Source: DASYHS01 sp035998295 (GTDB lineage: Bacteria; Pseudomonadota; Alphaproteobacteria; Azospirillales; Azospirillaceae). Taken from it: DNA of 54,061 nucleotides. A program made the translations under genes and the position numbers. The stretch covers positions 1 to 54,061 of the forward strand of contig NZ_DASYHS010000155.1 in assembly GCF_035998295.1 (NCBI RefSeq), read 5' to 3'. The first letter of the stretch is position 1, and each line of letters opens with the position of its first letter. The notes under the pieces were generated by a model. The model was not told the origin of the DNA. It ran no database searches and saw only the letters and a program-made list of their open reading frames with translations. Shown here piece by piece: positions 22,076-31,258 of the stretch.

Positions 22076-23278
22076 ATGATGGCGACCGACGGCACTGCGC
22101 GCCTGATTCTCGTCCTGGCCCTGGCGCCGGCCGTCGGGCTCGGGGTCGCGCGCTTCGCCTATGCTCTCGTGCTGCCCGACATGCAGGCGAGCCTGGGGTG
22201 GACCTATGTCGAGGCCGGGTTCATGAACACGGCGAACGCCGCCGGCTATCTCGCGGGTGCGCTGGCCTCGCCTTGGGTGGCGCGCCGGCTGGCGCCCGGC
22301 GTCGCGGTCCGCGTCGGCATGCTCGCCTGTCTCGCCGGGCTCGGGCTGTCGGCGGCGACCGCGGATTTCGCGCTGCTGTCGGCGGCCAGGCTGTTGGCGG
22401 GCGCCGGATCGGCGCTCGCCTTCGTCGCCGGCGGCGCCATGGCCGCGGCCCTGGCCGGCTCCCGACCCGAACGGGCAGGGTTCCTGCTGGGCCTCTTCTA
22501 CGCGGGGCCGGGTCTCGGGATACTGGTGTCGGGCCTAGTGGCGCCGCTCGTCCTGCACGGGTACGGCGCCGGCGCGTGGCGCGAGGCGTGGGCCGTGCTG
22601 GCCCTGGCCTGCGTCCTCCCCGCCGCGGCTCTCTTCCTGCCGCTCGGCCCGCCCGCCGCGGCGTCCGGGCGGGCAGGCCGGGCGCCGGCGGTCCCGTTGC
22701 TCGCAATGGCGCCGATGCTCGTCGGCTACGGCGCCTTCGGGGCCGGTTACATCGCCTACATGACCTTCATGATCGCCTGGGTCCGGGACGCGGGAGGCGG
22801 TGCCGTCCAGCAGGCGGCCTTCTGGGGCGTGCTCGGGCTTGCGGTCATGGCGTCGCCCTGGCTGTGGTCGCGGCCGATCGGCTCGCTGGGCGGCGGCAGG
22901 GCCATCGCCGCCCTGACCGGCGTCACGCTTGCCGGCGCGGTGTTGCCGCTGGTGGCGGAGGGGGCCATGGTCCTGTTCGTCTCCTCCGCCTGTTTCGGCA
23001 GCGCCTTCTTCGCCGTCGTCGCCGCCACCACCGCCTTCGTGCGGCGCAACCTGCCGCAGCCCGCCTGGCCGGGCGGCATCGCCGCCGCCACGGTCGCGTT
23101 CGGGCTGGGCCAGATGGCGGGGCCGGTTGCGACCGGGCTGGTGACCGACCTTGCCGGCGGGGCCCTGTCGGCGGGGCTATGGTCGTCCGCCGGGCTGCTC
23201 GCGCTTGCCGCGGCGATCAGCCTCGCCCAGCGTGACGTCGGCCTCCACCGGACGGCCGGGGCTGCGCCTGGGCCATGA
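22076..23278 (+). CDS. MFS transporter (YbfB/YjiJ-like)
   Basis: A 400-residue, 12-helix permease. The first helix motif GLGVARFAYALVLPDMQASLGW is characteristic of the YbfB/YjiJ group of MFS proteins, whose substrates are mostly unknown. ATG at 22076 has GGAAG six bases upstream; a TTG at 22064 and an ATG at 22079 are alternatives. Divergent from the HxlR regulator, suggesting induction by the compound exported. Its 3' end overlaps the convergent phasin-like gene by 62 bp. Confidence 0.85.
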   Translation: MMATDGTARLILVLALAPAVGLGVARFAYALVLPDMQASLGWTYVEAGFMNTANAAGYLAGALASPWVARRLAPGVAVRVGMLACLAGLGLSAATADFALLSAARLLAGAGSALAFVAGGAMAAALAGSRPERAGFLLGLFYAGPGLGILVSGLVAPLVLHGYGAGAWREAWAVLALACVLPAAALFLPLGPPAAASGRAGRAPAVPLLAMAPMLVGYGAFGAGYIAYMTFMIAWVRDAGGGAVQQAAFWGVLGLAVMASPWLWSRPIGSLGGGRAIAALTGVTLAGAVLPLVAEGAMVLFVSSACFGSAFFAVVAATTAFVRRNLPQPAWPGGIAAATVAFGLGQMAGPVATGLVTDLAGGALSAGLWSSAGLLALAAAISLAQRDVGLHRTAGAAPGP

Positions 23279-23714
23279 ACTTGCGGCCGAGGCGCTTCGC
23301 GTTCGCGGTGCTGCGGCTGTGATAGGGACCCATCATGCTCTCGGTGGCCGCCACTCCCGCGACGGCCAGCGCCATCGGCAGCGTCCACAAGGTCGGTGCG
23401 GCGACCCCCGGGGTGGTCGATGCCTTCGTGATCGCTCCCCAATGCCTCATCCAGGCGTCCGCGACCTGCCGCTGCATCTCCACCACGGCTTCGGAGGCCG
23501 CGACCGCGCTCTGGGAGGCGGCCTGCATCTTCTCCGTCACCATCCGCGCGTTCTCGCGCGCGTCGGTGCGGCGCGGGTCCACGAGCCCGGCCGCGATCCC
23601 GGTGCTCCGGATGCCGATGGTGATCGCTGAGGCGGTCATCATCTCGCTCCAGCGCCAGACGTTGCGCCATATGTCGAAGGGGAGGAAGGCGGAAGGGGAC
23701 TGGGAACGAGGCAT
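23217..23714 (-). CDS. phasin-like small protein
   Basis: A 165-residue helical protein. The middle (residues 50-95, ARENARMVTEKMQAASQSAV and AASEAVVEMQRQVADAWMRH) is an amphipathic, Ala/Gln-rich helix of the kind seen in phasins, which coat polyhydroxyalkanoate granules. The preceding segment has DIWRNVWRWSEMMTASAITIGIR, also granule-protein-like. A hydrophobic stretch (110-125) and a basic tail follow. The call is on pattern only; no PHA gene is in the window. A CCGGAG ribosome site precedes the ATG. Confidence 0.5.
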   Translation of the reverse strand: MPRSQSPSAFLPFDIWRNVWRWSEMMTASAITIGIRSTGIAAGLVDPRRTDARENARMVTEKMQAASQSAVAASEAVVEMQRQVADAWMRHWGAITKASTTPGVAAPTLWTLPMALAVAGVAATESMMGPYHSRSTANAKRLGRKFMAQAQPRPSGGGRRHAGRG

Positions 23715-23901
23715 CGTGGACTGTCTCCGGAAGGCGGTGCGGGTTCGTGCGACCCCTTCAACATGTTGCGTTGCACAATGATAACAAGCCTGTCCGCAAT
23801 TGTCCCAGTGCCCCCTCTTGCGCAGGGTCCGGGGTCCGAGGTCGGGGGCCCCGGCCGAGGCGTCGCGGCGGGTTCATTGACAGGAGCCCGCCCGTCTGCC
23901 C

Positions 23902-24285
23902 ATGCTGGGCTCGAATCGCAACGAGATCGCAGGCATGCCGACGTCGTCCTATCCCCGCTTCGACGAGCTTCGGGCGAGCCGGCTGGCCGAACGCCGCGAT
24001 GCCGCCGTCCGGGCCGTCCGGCAGGCTGCCCTTCTGGCCGAGCGGGTGGGCGGGCGGCTCGTGGTCTTCGGTTCCCTGGCCGAGGGCGGCTTCCACGAGC
24101 GTTCCGATGTCGATCTTGCACTTCTGGCCGTGCCGCCCGGCCGCGATCTCGACATGGCGGCCGAGATAGAGGCGGCTTTGGCCGGCGCGGGTTTCGTCGC
24201 GGAGGTGGTTCCGGAGCGGTTCATGTCGCCGTCGTTGCGCCGGCGCGTCGAGGAGCACGGACGTGAACCCGGCGTTCTGGGCTGA
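23902..24285 (+). CDS. mntA: MntA-type antitoxin nucleotidyltransferase
   Basis: A 127-residue minimal nucleotidyltransferase. The catalytic motif GSx10DxD is exact: Gly57-Ser58, ten residues, Asp69-x-Asp71 (GSLAEGGFHERSDVDL). In type VII systems MntA adds AMP to the HepT toxin and silences it. Its stop overlaps the HepT start by 23 bp, the usual arrangement. The start may be ATG 23902 or ATG 23935; the catalytic domain is complete in both. Confidence 0.85.
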   Translation: MLGSNRNEIAGMPTSSYPRFDELRASRLAERRDAAVRAVRQAALLAERVGGRLVVFGSLAEGGFHERSDVDLALLAVPPGRDLDMAAEIEAALAGAGFVAEVVPERFMSPSLRRRVEEHGREPGVLG

Positions 24286-24763
24286 CATTCGCCGCGACCT
24301 GGATGCAGCCGCGCGCTACGTGCATGCAGCCTCGCGTCGCGCCCGCTCCCTGGCGGACGGCGCGGCTGTTCTCGATCCGGATATCCGGGAGGACCGTGAA
24401 GCGGCCATCGGCCTGCTGATTCACAACTGCTACGGGGCGATGGAGTCGGCATTGGAGCGTATCGTCCAGGCGATCGATGGAGGACTGCCCACCGGCCCCG
24501 CCTATCATGCCGATCTGGTCCGCCGGGCGGGAACGGCCGTCGAGGGTGTCCGACCCGCCGTGATCGCTGCCGGAACCGCGCAGGCTCTGCAGAGGCTGCG
24601 CAGCTTCCGGCACATCTTTCGGCATGCTTATGACGGTTACGACTACGCCCGCGCCGTCGAGAACGTCGCCGTTGCGGAGGATGCCGTTCCGGCATTCCGT
24701 CGGGACGTCTCGGAATTCGCGCGGAAGATTGGAATTGCTCCGCAAGACGGCGGCCCGGACTGA
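24263..24763 (+). CDS. hepT: HepT-type toxin (HEPN RNase)
   Basis: A 166-residue all-helical HEPN protein. The active-site motif Rx4HxY is present as Arg116-x4-His121-x-Tyr123 (RHIFRHAY). Arg and His form the RNase site and Tyr is the residue that MntA adenylylates in the known system. The N-terminal helix (FWADIRRDLDAAARYV) and FRHAYDGYDYARAVEN are typical of the longer HepT subgroup. GTG start at 24263 lies inside mntA, giving coupled synthesis. No target can be deduced. Confidence 0.85.
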   Translation: MNPAFWADIRRDLDAAARYVHAASRRARSLADGAAVLDPDIREDREAAIGLLIHNCYGAMESALERIVQAIDGGLPTGPAYHADLVRRAGTAVEGVRPAVIAAGTAQALQRLRSFRHIFRHAYDGYDYARAVENVAVAEDAVPAFRRDVSEFARKIGIAPQDGGPD

Positions 24764-24781
24764 TCTCGCGGCGCTCAAAGC

Positions 24782-26395
24782 CTAACCGCCCGACCGGGCC
24801 CTCAGCGCGCGGCGCATGATCTTGCCGGTCGCGGTCATCGGCAACTCGTCGACGAACTCGACCTCGCGCGGGTATTCGTGGGCGGCGAGGCGCGTCTTCA
24901 CGAAGTCCTGGATCTCTCGGGCGAGCGCCTCGTCGCCGCTCCGGCCGGGGCGCAGCACGACGAAGGCCTTGACCCGCTCGGTGCGGATCGGGTCGGGCAC
25001 GCCGACGACGCCGGCCAGCGCCACCGCCGGGTGGCGCATCAGGCATTCCTCGATCTCGCCGGGACCGATCCGGTAGCCGGCCGAGGTGATGACGTCGTCG
25101 TCCCGGCCGACATACCAGAGGTACCCGTCCTCGTCGCGGCGGCCGAGGTCGCCGGTCAGCAGCCAGTCGCCCGCGAACTTCTCCGCCGTCGCCTCGGGGC
25201 GGTTCCAGTATCCCAGGAACATCACCGGGTCCGGGCGGCGGACGGCGATCGCGCCGGTCTCGCCGACGGGCAGGGGATTGCCCTCCGGGTCGACGACGGC
25301 GACCTCGTGGCCGGGGACCGGCCGGCCCATGGAGCCCGGCCGCACCTCCATCAGTCCCGCGCAGTTGGCCACCACGAGGTTGCACTCGGTCTGGCCGTAG
25401 AACTCGTTGATCGTGAGCCCGAAGACACGCCGGCCCCAGTCCAGCAGCTCGCCTCCCAGCGTTTCGCCGCCGCTGCCGATGCTGCGCAGGCGCAGCCCGG
25501 GATGGCCGATGTCGGCCTGGCGCATCAGCTTCAGCGCCGTCGGCGGCAGGAAGGTGTTGCGCACGCCGTGGCGCGCCATCAGGTCGGCCGCGCGCTCGGG
25601 GTCGAACTTGCGGAACCGGTGCGCCAGCACCGGCGCGCCGTGATGCCAGGCCGGCATCAGCACGTCGAACAGCCCGCCGATCCAGGCCCAGTCCGCGGGC
25701 GTCCAGAACAGGTCGCCGGGTTGGGGAAAGAATTCGTGCGGCATCTCCACGCCCGGCAGATGGCCGAGCAGCACCCGATGGGCGTGGAGCGCGCCCTTCG
25801 GGTTGCCGGTCGTGCCGGAGGTATAGATGATCACCGCCGGGTCGTCGGCCGCGGTGTCGACCGGGCGGAAGGCGTCGGACGCCGCGTCGAGCAGGGTGTG
25901 GAAGTCCCGCGTGCCCGCCGGCGCGCCGTCGATGCACAGCACCGTGCGCAGGTCGGGCAGCCGGTCGCGGATCGCCGCGATCCGGGCGGCGCCGGCCGCG
26001 TCGGTGACCAGCGCCCGCGCCCCGCTGTCGGCCAGCCGGTACTCCAGCGCCTCCTCGCCGAACAGCGTGAACAGCGGCACCGTGATCAGGCCGGCCTTGA
26101 ACCCGGCGAGATGCGCCACCGCCGTCTCGGGCGCCTGGGGCAGCAGCACGGCCAGGCGGTCGCCGCGCCGCACGCCCTGGGCGTCGAGGACGTTGGCGAG
26201 CCGGTTGGATAGGCGCATCAGCTCCAGGAAGGTGTATTTCCGGACCGCGCCGTCCTCGCCCTCGAACACCAGTGCCACCCGGTCCGGGTCGGCCGCGTGG
26301 CGGTCGCAGGCGTCGACGCCGATGTTGTAGCGGCCGGGGACCCGCCACGCGAAGCGGCGGGTCAGCTCGTCGTAGCTCGCGGCTGGCGTCAGCAT
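24782..26395 (-). CDS. AMP-dependent acyl-CoA synthetase
   Basis: A 537-residue adenylate-forming ligase that activates a carboxylic acid to its CoA thioester. Motifs: A3 YTSGTTGNPKG (about residue 193), A5 NEFYGQTE, A7 WLLTGDLGRRDEDGYLWYVGRDDD, A8 AGYRIGPGEIE, and A10 TATGKIMRRAL with the catalytic Lys near the C-terminus. The sequence resembles acetyl-/medium-chain acyl-CoA synthetases (FWTPADWAWIGGL). It lies 22 bp downstream of a thiolase gene on the same strand, suggesting a fatty- or aromatic-acid breakdown pair. Confidence 0.9.
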   Translation of the reverse strand: MLTPAASYDELTRRFAWRVPGRYNIGVDACDRHAADPDRVALVFEGEDGAVRKYTFLELMRLSNRLANVLDAQGVRRGDRLAVLLPQAPETAVAHLAGFKAGLITVPLFTLFGEEALEYRLADSGARALVTDAAGAARIAAIRDRLPDLRTVLCIDGAPAGTRDFHTLLDAASDAFRPVDTAADDPAVIIYTSGTTGNPKGALHAHRVLLGHLPGVEMPHEFFPQPGDLFWTPADWAWIGGLFDVLMPAWHHGAPVLAHRFRKFDPERAADLMARHGVRNTFLPPTALKLMRQADIGHPGLRLRSIGSGGETLGGELLDWGRRVFGLTINEFYGQTECNLVVANCAGLMEVRPGSMGRPVPGHEVAVVDPEGNPLPVGETGAIAVRRPDPVMFLGYWNRPEATAEKFAGDWLLTGDLGRRDEDGYLWYVGRDDDVITSAGYRIGPGEIEECLMRHPAVALAGVVGVPDPIRTERVKAFVVLRPGRSGDEALAREIQDFVKTRLAAHEYPREVEFVDELPMTATGKIMRRALRARSGG

Positions 26396-26417
26396 GGCTC
26401 GCCGGGGCCTCCCTTCG

Positions 26418-27584
26418 TCAGCGCAGGGCCTCCAGGATGCTGACGTAGTTCGCGACGGCGGCCCCGCCCATGTTGAACACGCCTGCGAGCTTCGCGTCGC
26501 GGACCTGGATCGGCCCGGCCGTCCCGGTCACCTGCATCGCCGCCATCACGTGCATCGAGACGCCGGTGGCCCCGACCGGATGGCCCTTCGCCTTCAGCCC
26601 GCCCGAGGGATTGACCGGCAGCTTGCCGTCCTTCTCGGTCCAGCCCTCCTCGATCGCCACGTGGCCCTGGCCGCGCGGGGTCAGGCCCATCGCCTCGTAC
26701 TCGATCAGCTCGGCCGAGGTGAAGCAGTCGTGCGTCTCGACCATGCCCAGGTCCGACAGGCCGAGCCGGGCATTGGCCAGCGCGCGCTTCCAGGCCAGCT
26801 CCGCCCCTTCGAAATGGAGGATGTCGCGCTTGGACATCGGCAGCAGGTCGTTCACCTGCTCGGCCGCGCGGAAGGCGACGGCGCGCGGCAGCGCCAGCGC
26901 CGTGTCGAGGTCGGCCAGCACCACAGCCGCCGCCCCGTCGGAGACGAGCGAGCAGTCGGTGCGGCGCAGCGGGCCCGCGACCAGCGGGTTCTTGTCCGAG
27001 ACGGTCCGGCAGAACTCGTAGCCGAGGTCCTTCTGGAAATGCGCCAGCGGGTTGACCGCGCCGTTGCGATGGTTCTTGGCGGCGATCCGCGCGAGCGCGT
27101 CCGACTTGTCGCCGTAGCGCTGGAAATAGGTCTGGGTGATGCGGCCGAAGACGCCGGCGAAGCCGCCCTCGATCTCGCCTTCCTCGCGCACGTAGCTGGC
27201 GCGGATCAGCAGCTCGCCGACCTGCTGGCCCGAGACCTCGGTCATCTTCTCGACGCCGACGACCAGCACCCGGCGCGCCTTGCGCGCGGCGATCGCGTTC
27301 AGCCCCTGGTGGATCGCGGCCGAGCCGGTCGCGCAGGCGTTCTCGACCCGGGTCGACGGCTTGAAGCGCAGCGCCGGGTCGGTCTGCAGCGCCAGGGAGG
27401 AGGGGAAGTCCTGGCGCACGAAGCCGCCGTTCATGGTGCCGACATAGATCGCGTCGATGTCCGCGGGTTCGAGCCCTGCATGCCGGATCGCCTCGGCCGC
27501 GACGCCGGTGATCAGCTCCTCGACGCCGACGCCTTCGTGCTTGCCGAACTTCGAATGCGCCCAACCGACGATGCAACCGCTCAT
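26418..27584 (-). CDS. thiolase family protein (acetyl-CoA acetyltransferase-like)
   Basis: A 388-residue thiolase-fold enzyme. The nucleophilic Cys is in STRVENACATGSAAI (about residue 84), with later motifs NPSGGLKAKGHPVGATG and NMGGAAVANYV. The short N-terminus and HDCFTSAELIEYE make it similar to the lipid-transfer-protein/SCP-x-like thiolase branch, for which substrates vary. ATG at 27584 has GGAGACAGGC before it; ATG at 27596 is an alternative. A longer upstream open frame overlaps motB and is not coding. Likely co-transcribed with the acyl-CoA synthetase. Confidence 0.9.
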   Translation of the reverse strand: MSGCIVGWAHSKFGKHEGVGVEELITGVAAEAIRHAGLEPADIDAIYVGTMNGGFVRQDFPSSLALQTDPALRFKPSTRVENACATGSAAIHQGLNAIAARKARRVLVVGVEKMTEVSGQQVGELLIRASYVREEGEIEGGFAGVFGRITQTYFQRYGDKSDALARIAAKNHRNGAVNPLAHFQKDLGYEFCRTVSDKNPLVAGPLRRTDCSLVSDGAAAVVLADLDTALALPRAVAFRAAEQVNDLLPMSKRDILHFEGAELAWKRALANARLGLSDLGMVETHDCFTSAELIEYEAMGLTPRGQGHVAIEEGWTEKDGKLPVNPSGGLKAKGHPVGATGVSMHVMAAMQVTGTAGPIQVRDAKLAGVFNMGGAAVANYVSILEALR

Positions 27585-27697
27585 GCCTGTCTCCATGCTT
27601 TCCGGTCCGCTGCCGCACTGCAGCGAGGGGAAGGCAGGGTAGGGCGGTGCGGGGCGGATCGGCAAGGGGGAAGCGGCCTGCCGGCCCGCATGGCTCC

Positions 27698-28660
27698 TCA
27701 GCCTTCGCGCCGCGCCGCCAGCAGGATGATCGACAGGCGCCGGTTCTGCGGGTCGAGCGGCTGGTCGGCGACCAGCGGCTCGGTATCGGCGAGACCGACG
27801 ACGTTGGCTAGGCGGGTGGGTGCCAGCCCGGCGGCGATCATGGCGAGCCGGGTCGCGTTCGCGCGCTCGGCCGAGAGGATCCAGTTGTCCCGGCCCGAGC
27901 CGGCCGGGAACGGGCGCGCGTCCGTGTGGCCGCGGATCGACACCCTGTTCGGCAGGTCGGCGATCGCGCGCGTCACCAGCGCCAGCAGTTCGGCCGTGCG
28001 TCCGGGCATCTGGGCGCTGCCGCTCGGGAACATGGAGTAGCGGGCATGGTCGACGATCTGGATGCGCAGTCCCTCCGGCGTGTGGTCGATGCGCACGCTC
28101 TCCGACAGCCCGTCGAGTTCCGGCAGCCCGGCCAGCGCCTCGCGCAGTTCCCGCTCCGCCTCCCGGAAGCGCTCCCGCTCGATCTCCTCCTCCCTGGCCG
28201 CGGCTTCCCGCGCGCCGTCCTGGTCGGCTCCCGCCGAGGCCGCCTCGTGATCGGCCCTGCGGCTCAGCCGCGACGTGCCGTCGGTCTGGCCGGCCTCGAT
28301 GGCGTCGGGGTCGCCGCCCAGCTCGCGCGCGAGGCCGGAGGGCACGCCCGGGGCGGCCACCAGCGAGCCGCTGCTGGCCATCGGCCCGTCGACGGAGATG
28401 GTCAGGCCGCCCATCACGCCGCCCGAGCCGCTCATGGACACCGAGGCCGCCGTCGTCGGGCTGAAATAGTCGGCGATGCCGCTGCGCTGCTCCTCCGTCG
28501 TGGCGCCGAGCAGCCACAGCAGCAGGAAGAACGCCATCATCGCCGTCACGAAGTCGGCATAGGCGACCTTCCAGGCGCCGCCGTGATGGCCGCCATGCGC
28601 CTCCTCGACCCTCTTGATGATGATCGGCCGGCGGTTGCCGCCCTCGGGCGCGGCACTCAT
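27698..28660 (-). CDS. motB: flagellar motor stator protein MotB
   Basis: A 320-residue stator subunit. One membrane helix (about 32-52) carries the proton-binding Asp36 in VAYADFVTAMMAFFLLLWL. A long charged linker (130-190) has a coiled-coil-like Glu/Arg/Ala stretch. The C-terminal OmpA-like peptidoglycan-binding domain shows RGHTDARPF and NWILSAERANATR. ATG at 28660 overlaps the motA stop (ATGA). With MotA it forms the proton channel that drives flagellar rotation. No other flagellar gene is nearby. Confidence 0.95.
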   Translation of the reverse strand: MSAAPEGGNRRPIIIKRVEEAHGGHHGGAWKVAYADFVTAMMAFFLLLWLLGATTEEQRSGIADYFSPTTAASVSMSGSGGVMGGLTISVDGPMASSGSLVAAPGVPSGLARELGGDPDAIEAGQTDGTSRLSRRADHEAASAGADQDGAREAAAREEEIERERFREAERELREALAGLPELDGLSESVRIDHTPEGLRIQIVDHARYSMFPSGSAQMPGRTAELLALVTRAIADLPNRVSIRGHTDARPFPAGSGRDNWILSAERANATRLAMIAAGLAPTRLANVVGLADTEPLVADQPLDPQNRRLSIILLAARREG

Positions 28661-29523
28661 GACGCCGTCGCCTGGTTCAGGGCGTCCTCCAGATCGCCGA
28701 AGCTCGGCTGGATCGGGCTCGGCACGTTGCCGCGCGCGACCTCGACCGAGACCTGCGGCGCGTTGCCGTTGAGGTGGGAGACGATGGCGTCGCGGATCAC
28801 CGCGTAGAACTGCGCGTCCTCGTCGACGATCTGCCGGTAGCGCGAGGCGAAGGGCCCGACGAGGCCGTAGGACAGGAACACGCCGAGGAACGTGCCGACC
28901 AGCGCCCCGCCGATCAGCTTGCCCAGCACGGCCGGCGGCTGGTCGATGCTGGCCATCGTCTTGATGACGCCGAGGACGGCGGCGACGATGCCGAGCGCGG
29001 GCAGGCCGTCGGCCATGGACTGCAGGCTGTCGCCCGGGCGCAGCGCCTCGCCGTGATGCTTCTTGAGCTGACGCTCCATCGCCTCGGACACCTGGTGCGG
29101 GTCGTCCATCGACATCGAGACCATGCGCAGCATGTCGCAGATGAAGTCGAGGGCGAAGTGGTCGCCGAGGATCTTCGGATAGCGCTTGAAGATGTCGCTG
29201 TCGTGGGGCTTCTCGATATGGGGCTCGATCGCGATCATGCCCTTGGACTTCATCGTCCTGGTCAGGACGAACATCAGGCACAGCAGGTCGCGGTAGTCGT
29301 CCCGGTTCCATTTCGGTCCCGAGACGACCTGTTTCAGCCCGGCCGCCGCCCCCTTCAGGACCGCCGCCCCGTTGGAGATCAGGAACGCGCCGAGCGCCGC
29401 ACCCCCGATCATCATCATCTCGAACGGCAGGGCGCCGACGATGATGCTCATCTTGCCTCCGGCGAGGATGTAGCCGCCGAAGACCATGACGAAGATGATG
29501 ACGATACCGGCGAGCGGAAGCAT
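28657..29523 (-). CDS. motA: flagellar motor stator protein MotA
   Basis: A 288-residue inner-membrane protein with four hydrophobic helices: residues 3-22, 32-50, 175-195 and 205-225. The cytoplasmic loop contains LTRTMKSKGMIAIEPHIEKP, where charged residues contact FliG, and both conserved prolines are in DGLPALGIVAAVLGVIKTM and LVGPFASRY. Length fits alphaproteobacterial MotA. First gene of motA-motB; divergent from a small gene of unknown function across a 166-bp gap. Confidence 0.95.
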   Translation of the reverse strand: MLPLAGIVIIFVMVFGGYILAGGKMSIIVGALPFEMMMIGGAALGAFLISNGAAVLKGAAAGLKQVVSGPKWNRDDYRDLLCLMFVLTRTMKSKGMIAIEPHIEKPHDSDIFKRYPKILGDHFALDFICDMLRMVSMSMDDPHQVSEAMERQLKKHHGEALRPGDSLQSMADGLPALGIVAAVLGVIKTMASIDQPPAVLGKLIGGALVGTFLGVFLSYGLVGPFASRYRQIVDEDAQFYAVIRDAIVSHLNGNAPQVSVEVARGNVPSPIQPSFGDLEDALNQATAS

Positions 29524-29689
29524 GGGCTGCCCTGTTCGGGTCCCGTCTCCGGGACGTGCTGCGGGAGGTGGGAGGCATGCTGTAGCCGCCGGCGGTGAAG
29601 GAATGGTTTATGGGGCATGGAACCGGCAGTAGGTTCGTTAACCAATTTCGGCCACAATCCCGGCGGTGACCACCGAACGGATCCGCCCC

Positions 29690-30112
29690 ATGCCGACGCT
29701 CGCCCAAGCCGCGCTTCGCACCCGCATCCGCGACGACATCGACGACACCATCGACCGCGAGGACCGCGCGGCGATCCTCGCGGACTGCCTGATCTCCCGC
29801 CTGATCGAGGTGACCTTGAAGGATCGGCGCGACTATCTCGCCTATATCGAGAACGAGATCGCGGGGGCGTTCGGAAGCGGACAGGACCAGGCGGTCCGCC
29901 GTGCCGTCGCATCCCGCCGGCGCGAGGTCCTTCACTTCGCGATCCGCGACGAGCTGATGGTCACCGGCATGGACCAGGCCTTGTGGCGCAGCACGATGGA
30001 CCGGATCAGCGACGTGGCCGACGAAGCCTTCACGCCCGAGACGCTGGAGCGGTTCCTCGCGATCTGCGAGCGCCGCGGCTGGGAACCCCCGGTGACCTTC
30101 GGCCGGGACTGA
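29690..30112 (+). CDS. hypothetical helical protein divergent from motA
   Basis: A 140-residue soluble, largely helical and charged protein with no signal or membrane segment. An upstream GTG at 29666 would add 8 residues. It includes AILADCLISRLIEVTLKDRRDYLAYIENEI and ETLERFLAICERRGWEPP. Position opposite motA hints at a motility link, but no family is recognised. Confidence 0.6.
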   Translation: MPTLAQAALRTRIRDDIDDTIDREDRAAILADCLISRLIEVTLKDRRDYLAYIENEIAGAFGSGQDQAVRRAVASRRREVLHFAIRDELMVTGMDQALWRSTMDRISDVADEAFTPETLERFLAICERRGWEPPVTFGRD

Positions 30113-30361
30113 GGCCTCGGCCGGTATCGACGCCTGCGCCCGGCTGGAGCGTCGGGCATGCCGATGTCTTCTTTTTGTTACACCGTGGAGCCGCCCGGTG
30201 CCCGGCCGGAGCCGGCAATGGCTGAACGGTCGATATCGTACCTCTTAAGCGGCATAACACCTTTCCGGTCCTGCGTAATTACATGAAAATTCAGGTAAGT
30301 TCTTGGCGACCGCACGTTCGGAACGTAGACGAACCGTGCCAGCCGCCGGGGAATGCCAGAG

Positions 30362-31054
30362 ATGATTCAGGACGGGACCGACCTCGAAGGCACGCCGATC
30401 GCCCTGGTGGATGCGAACCGGCTGTTCCGGGAGGGATTGAAGCGCATACTGGTCGAGCACGGCGCGGCCGTGACCGCCGATGCGGACGAGATCGACGCCG
30501 GGCGCCTCAAGCTGCTCGGCCGCCCGGCTCCGAGGCTCGTGATCGCGGATCCCGGCGACCACCGTGAAAGCACCGAGCGCGTGCGCGACATGGTTACCGA
30601 GTTCGGCGTGCCGATACTGGTCCTGACCGAGAACTTCCGCATGTCGGCCCTCACGACCATGCTGCAGGCGGGCGCGGCGGGATACCTGCTGAAGTCGGTC
30701 TCATCCGAAGCACTGCTCCACTCCGTCCGCCTGGTCCTGCTCGGCGAGAAGGTGTTTCCCAGCAGCCTCGCCCGGCACCTCGTGCCCAACCAGCGCTACC
30801 GCCCCGTGCTCGGCGACGGCCGCCTCGGCCGCAGCTTCACGCGCCAGGAACTGGCGGTCCTGTCCGCCCTGCGCGTAGGCAAGAACAACCGCCAGATCGC
30901 CTCGACCCTCGGCATCAGCGCCGCGACCGTGCGGATCTACATGAAACGCCTTCTGCGCAAGCTGAACGTGTCGAACCGGACCCAGGCCGCGCTGTGGGCG
31001 CTTTCGAACGACGTCGCCGGCGGGATCAGCGTCTCCGAGACCGAGGTGTCCTGA
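30362..31054 (+). CDS. NarL/FixJ-type response regulator
   Basis: A 230-residue regulator. The receiver (about 10-125) has an acidic residue in ALVDANRLFREG, phospho-acceptor in LVIADPGD, Thr in LVLTEN and Lys in LLKSVS, so phosphorylation looks possible. The C-terminal LuxR-type HTH (165-215) reads SFTRQELAVLSALRVGKNNRQIASTLGIS ... VRIYMKRLLRKLNV. ATG at 30362 is favoured by GGGGA nine bases upstream; ATG 30353 is an alternative. No partner kinase is adjacent. The 240-bp leader (30113-30352) is AT-richer and has an 8-bp palindrome GTAATTAC at 30275-30282. Confidence 0.88.
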   Translation: MIQDGTDLEGTPIALVDANRLFREGLKRILVEHGAAVTADADEIDAGRLKLLGRPAPRLVIADPGDHRESTERVRDMVTEFGVPILVLTENFRMSALTTMLQAGAAGYLLKSVSSEALLHSVRLVLLGEKVFPSSLARHLVPNQRYRPVLGDGRLGRSFTRQELAVLSALRVGKNNRQIASTLGISAATVRIYMKRLLRKLNVSNRTQAALWALSNDVAGGISVSETEVS

Positions 31055-31057
31055 CGC

Positions 31058-31258
31058 TCAGTGCGGTCTCTGGTGCGGCTCGACGCTCTCGAGGATCTGG
31101 CTGGCCGCGAACGCGACCAGGCGCCAGTCCTCCGGGCGCGACGTGCCGGCGCGCTCGTCGTTGGGACGGTGGGCGAGCCGCATCGCCTCGAAGATCGCCG
31201 CCTGCCCGTAAAGTCGGACGAACCGCTGGGCGGTGGTCCAGATCTCGCGGTTCTCCAT
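31058..31258 (-). CDS. small hypothetical protein
   Basis: A 66-residue helical protein (ENREIWTTAQRFVRLYGQAA and LVAFAASQILESV) with ATG at 31258 after a strong AGGAGGGG ribosome site. It ends 3 bp from the end of the convergent response-regulator gene. It looks like the short W/R-rich proteins frequent in alphaproteobacteria; no function known. Confidence 0.65.
   Translation of the reverse strand: MENREIWTTAQRFVRLYGQAAIFEAMRLAHRPNDERAGTSRPEDWRLVAFAASQILESVEPHQRPH

Noticed and set aside
26418..28517. 699-residue thiolase with a long N-terminal extension
   Set aside because: The extension lies over motB in another frame and is Arg/Gly-rich; the thiolase fold starts at the ATG at 27584.
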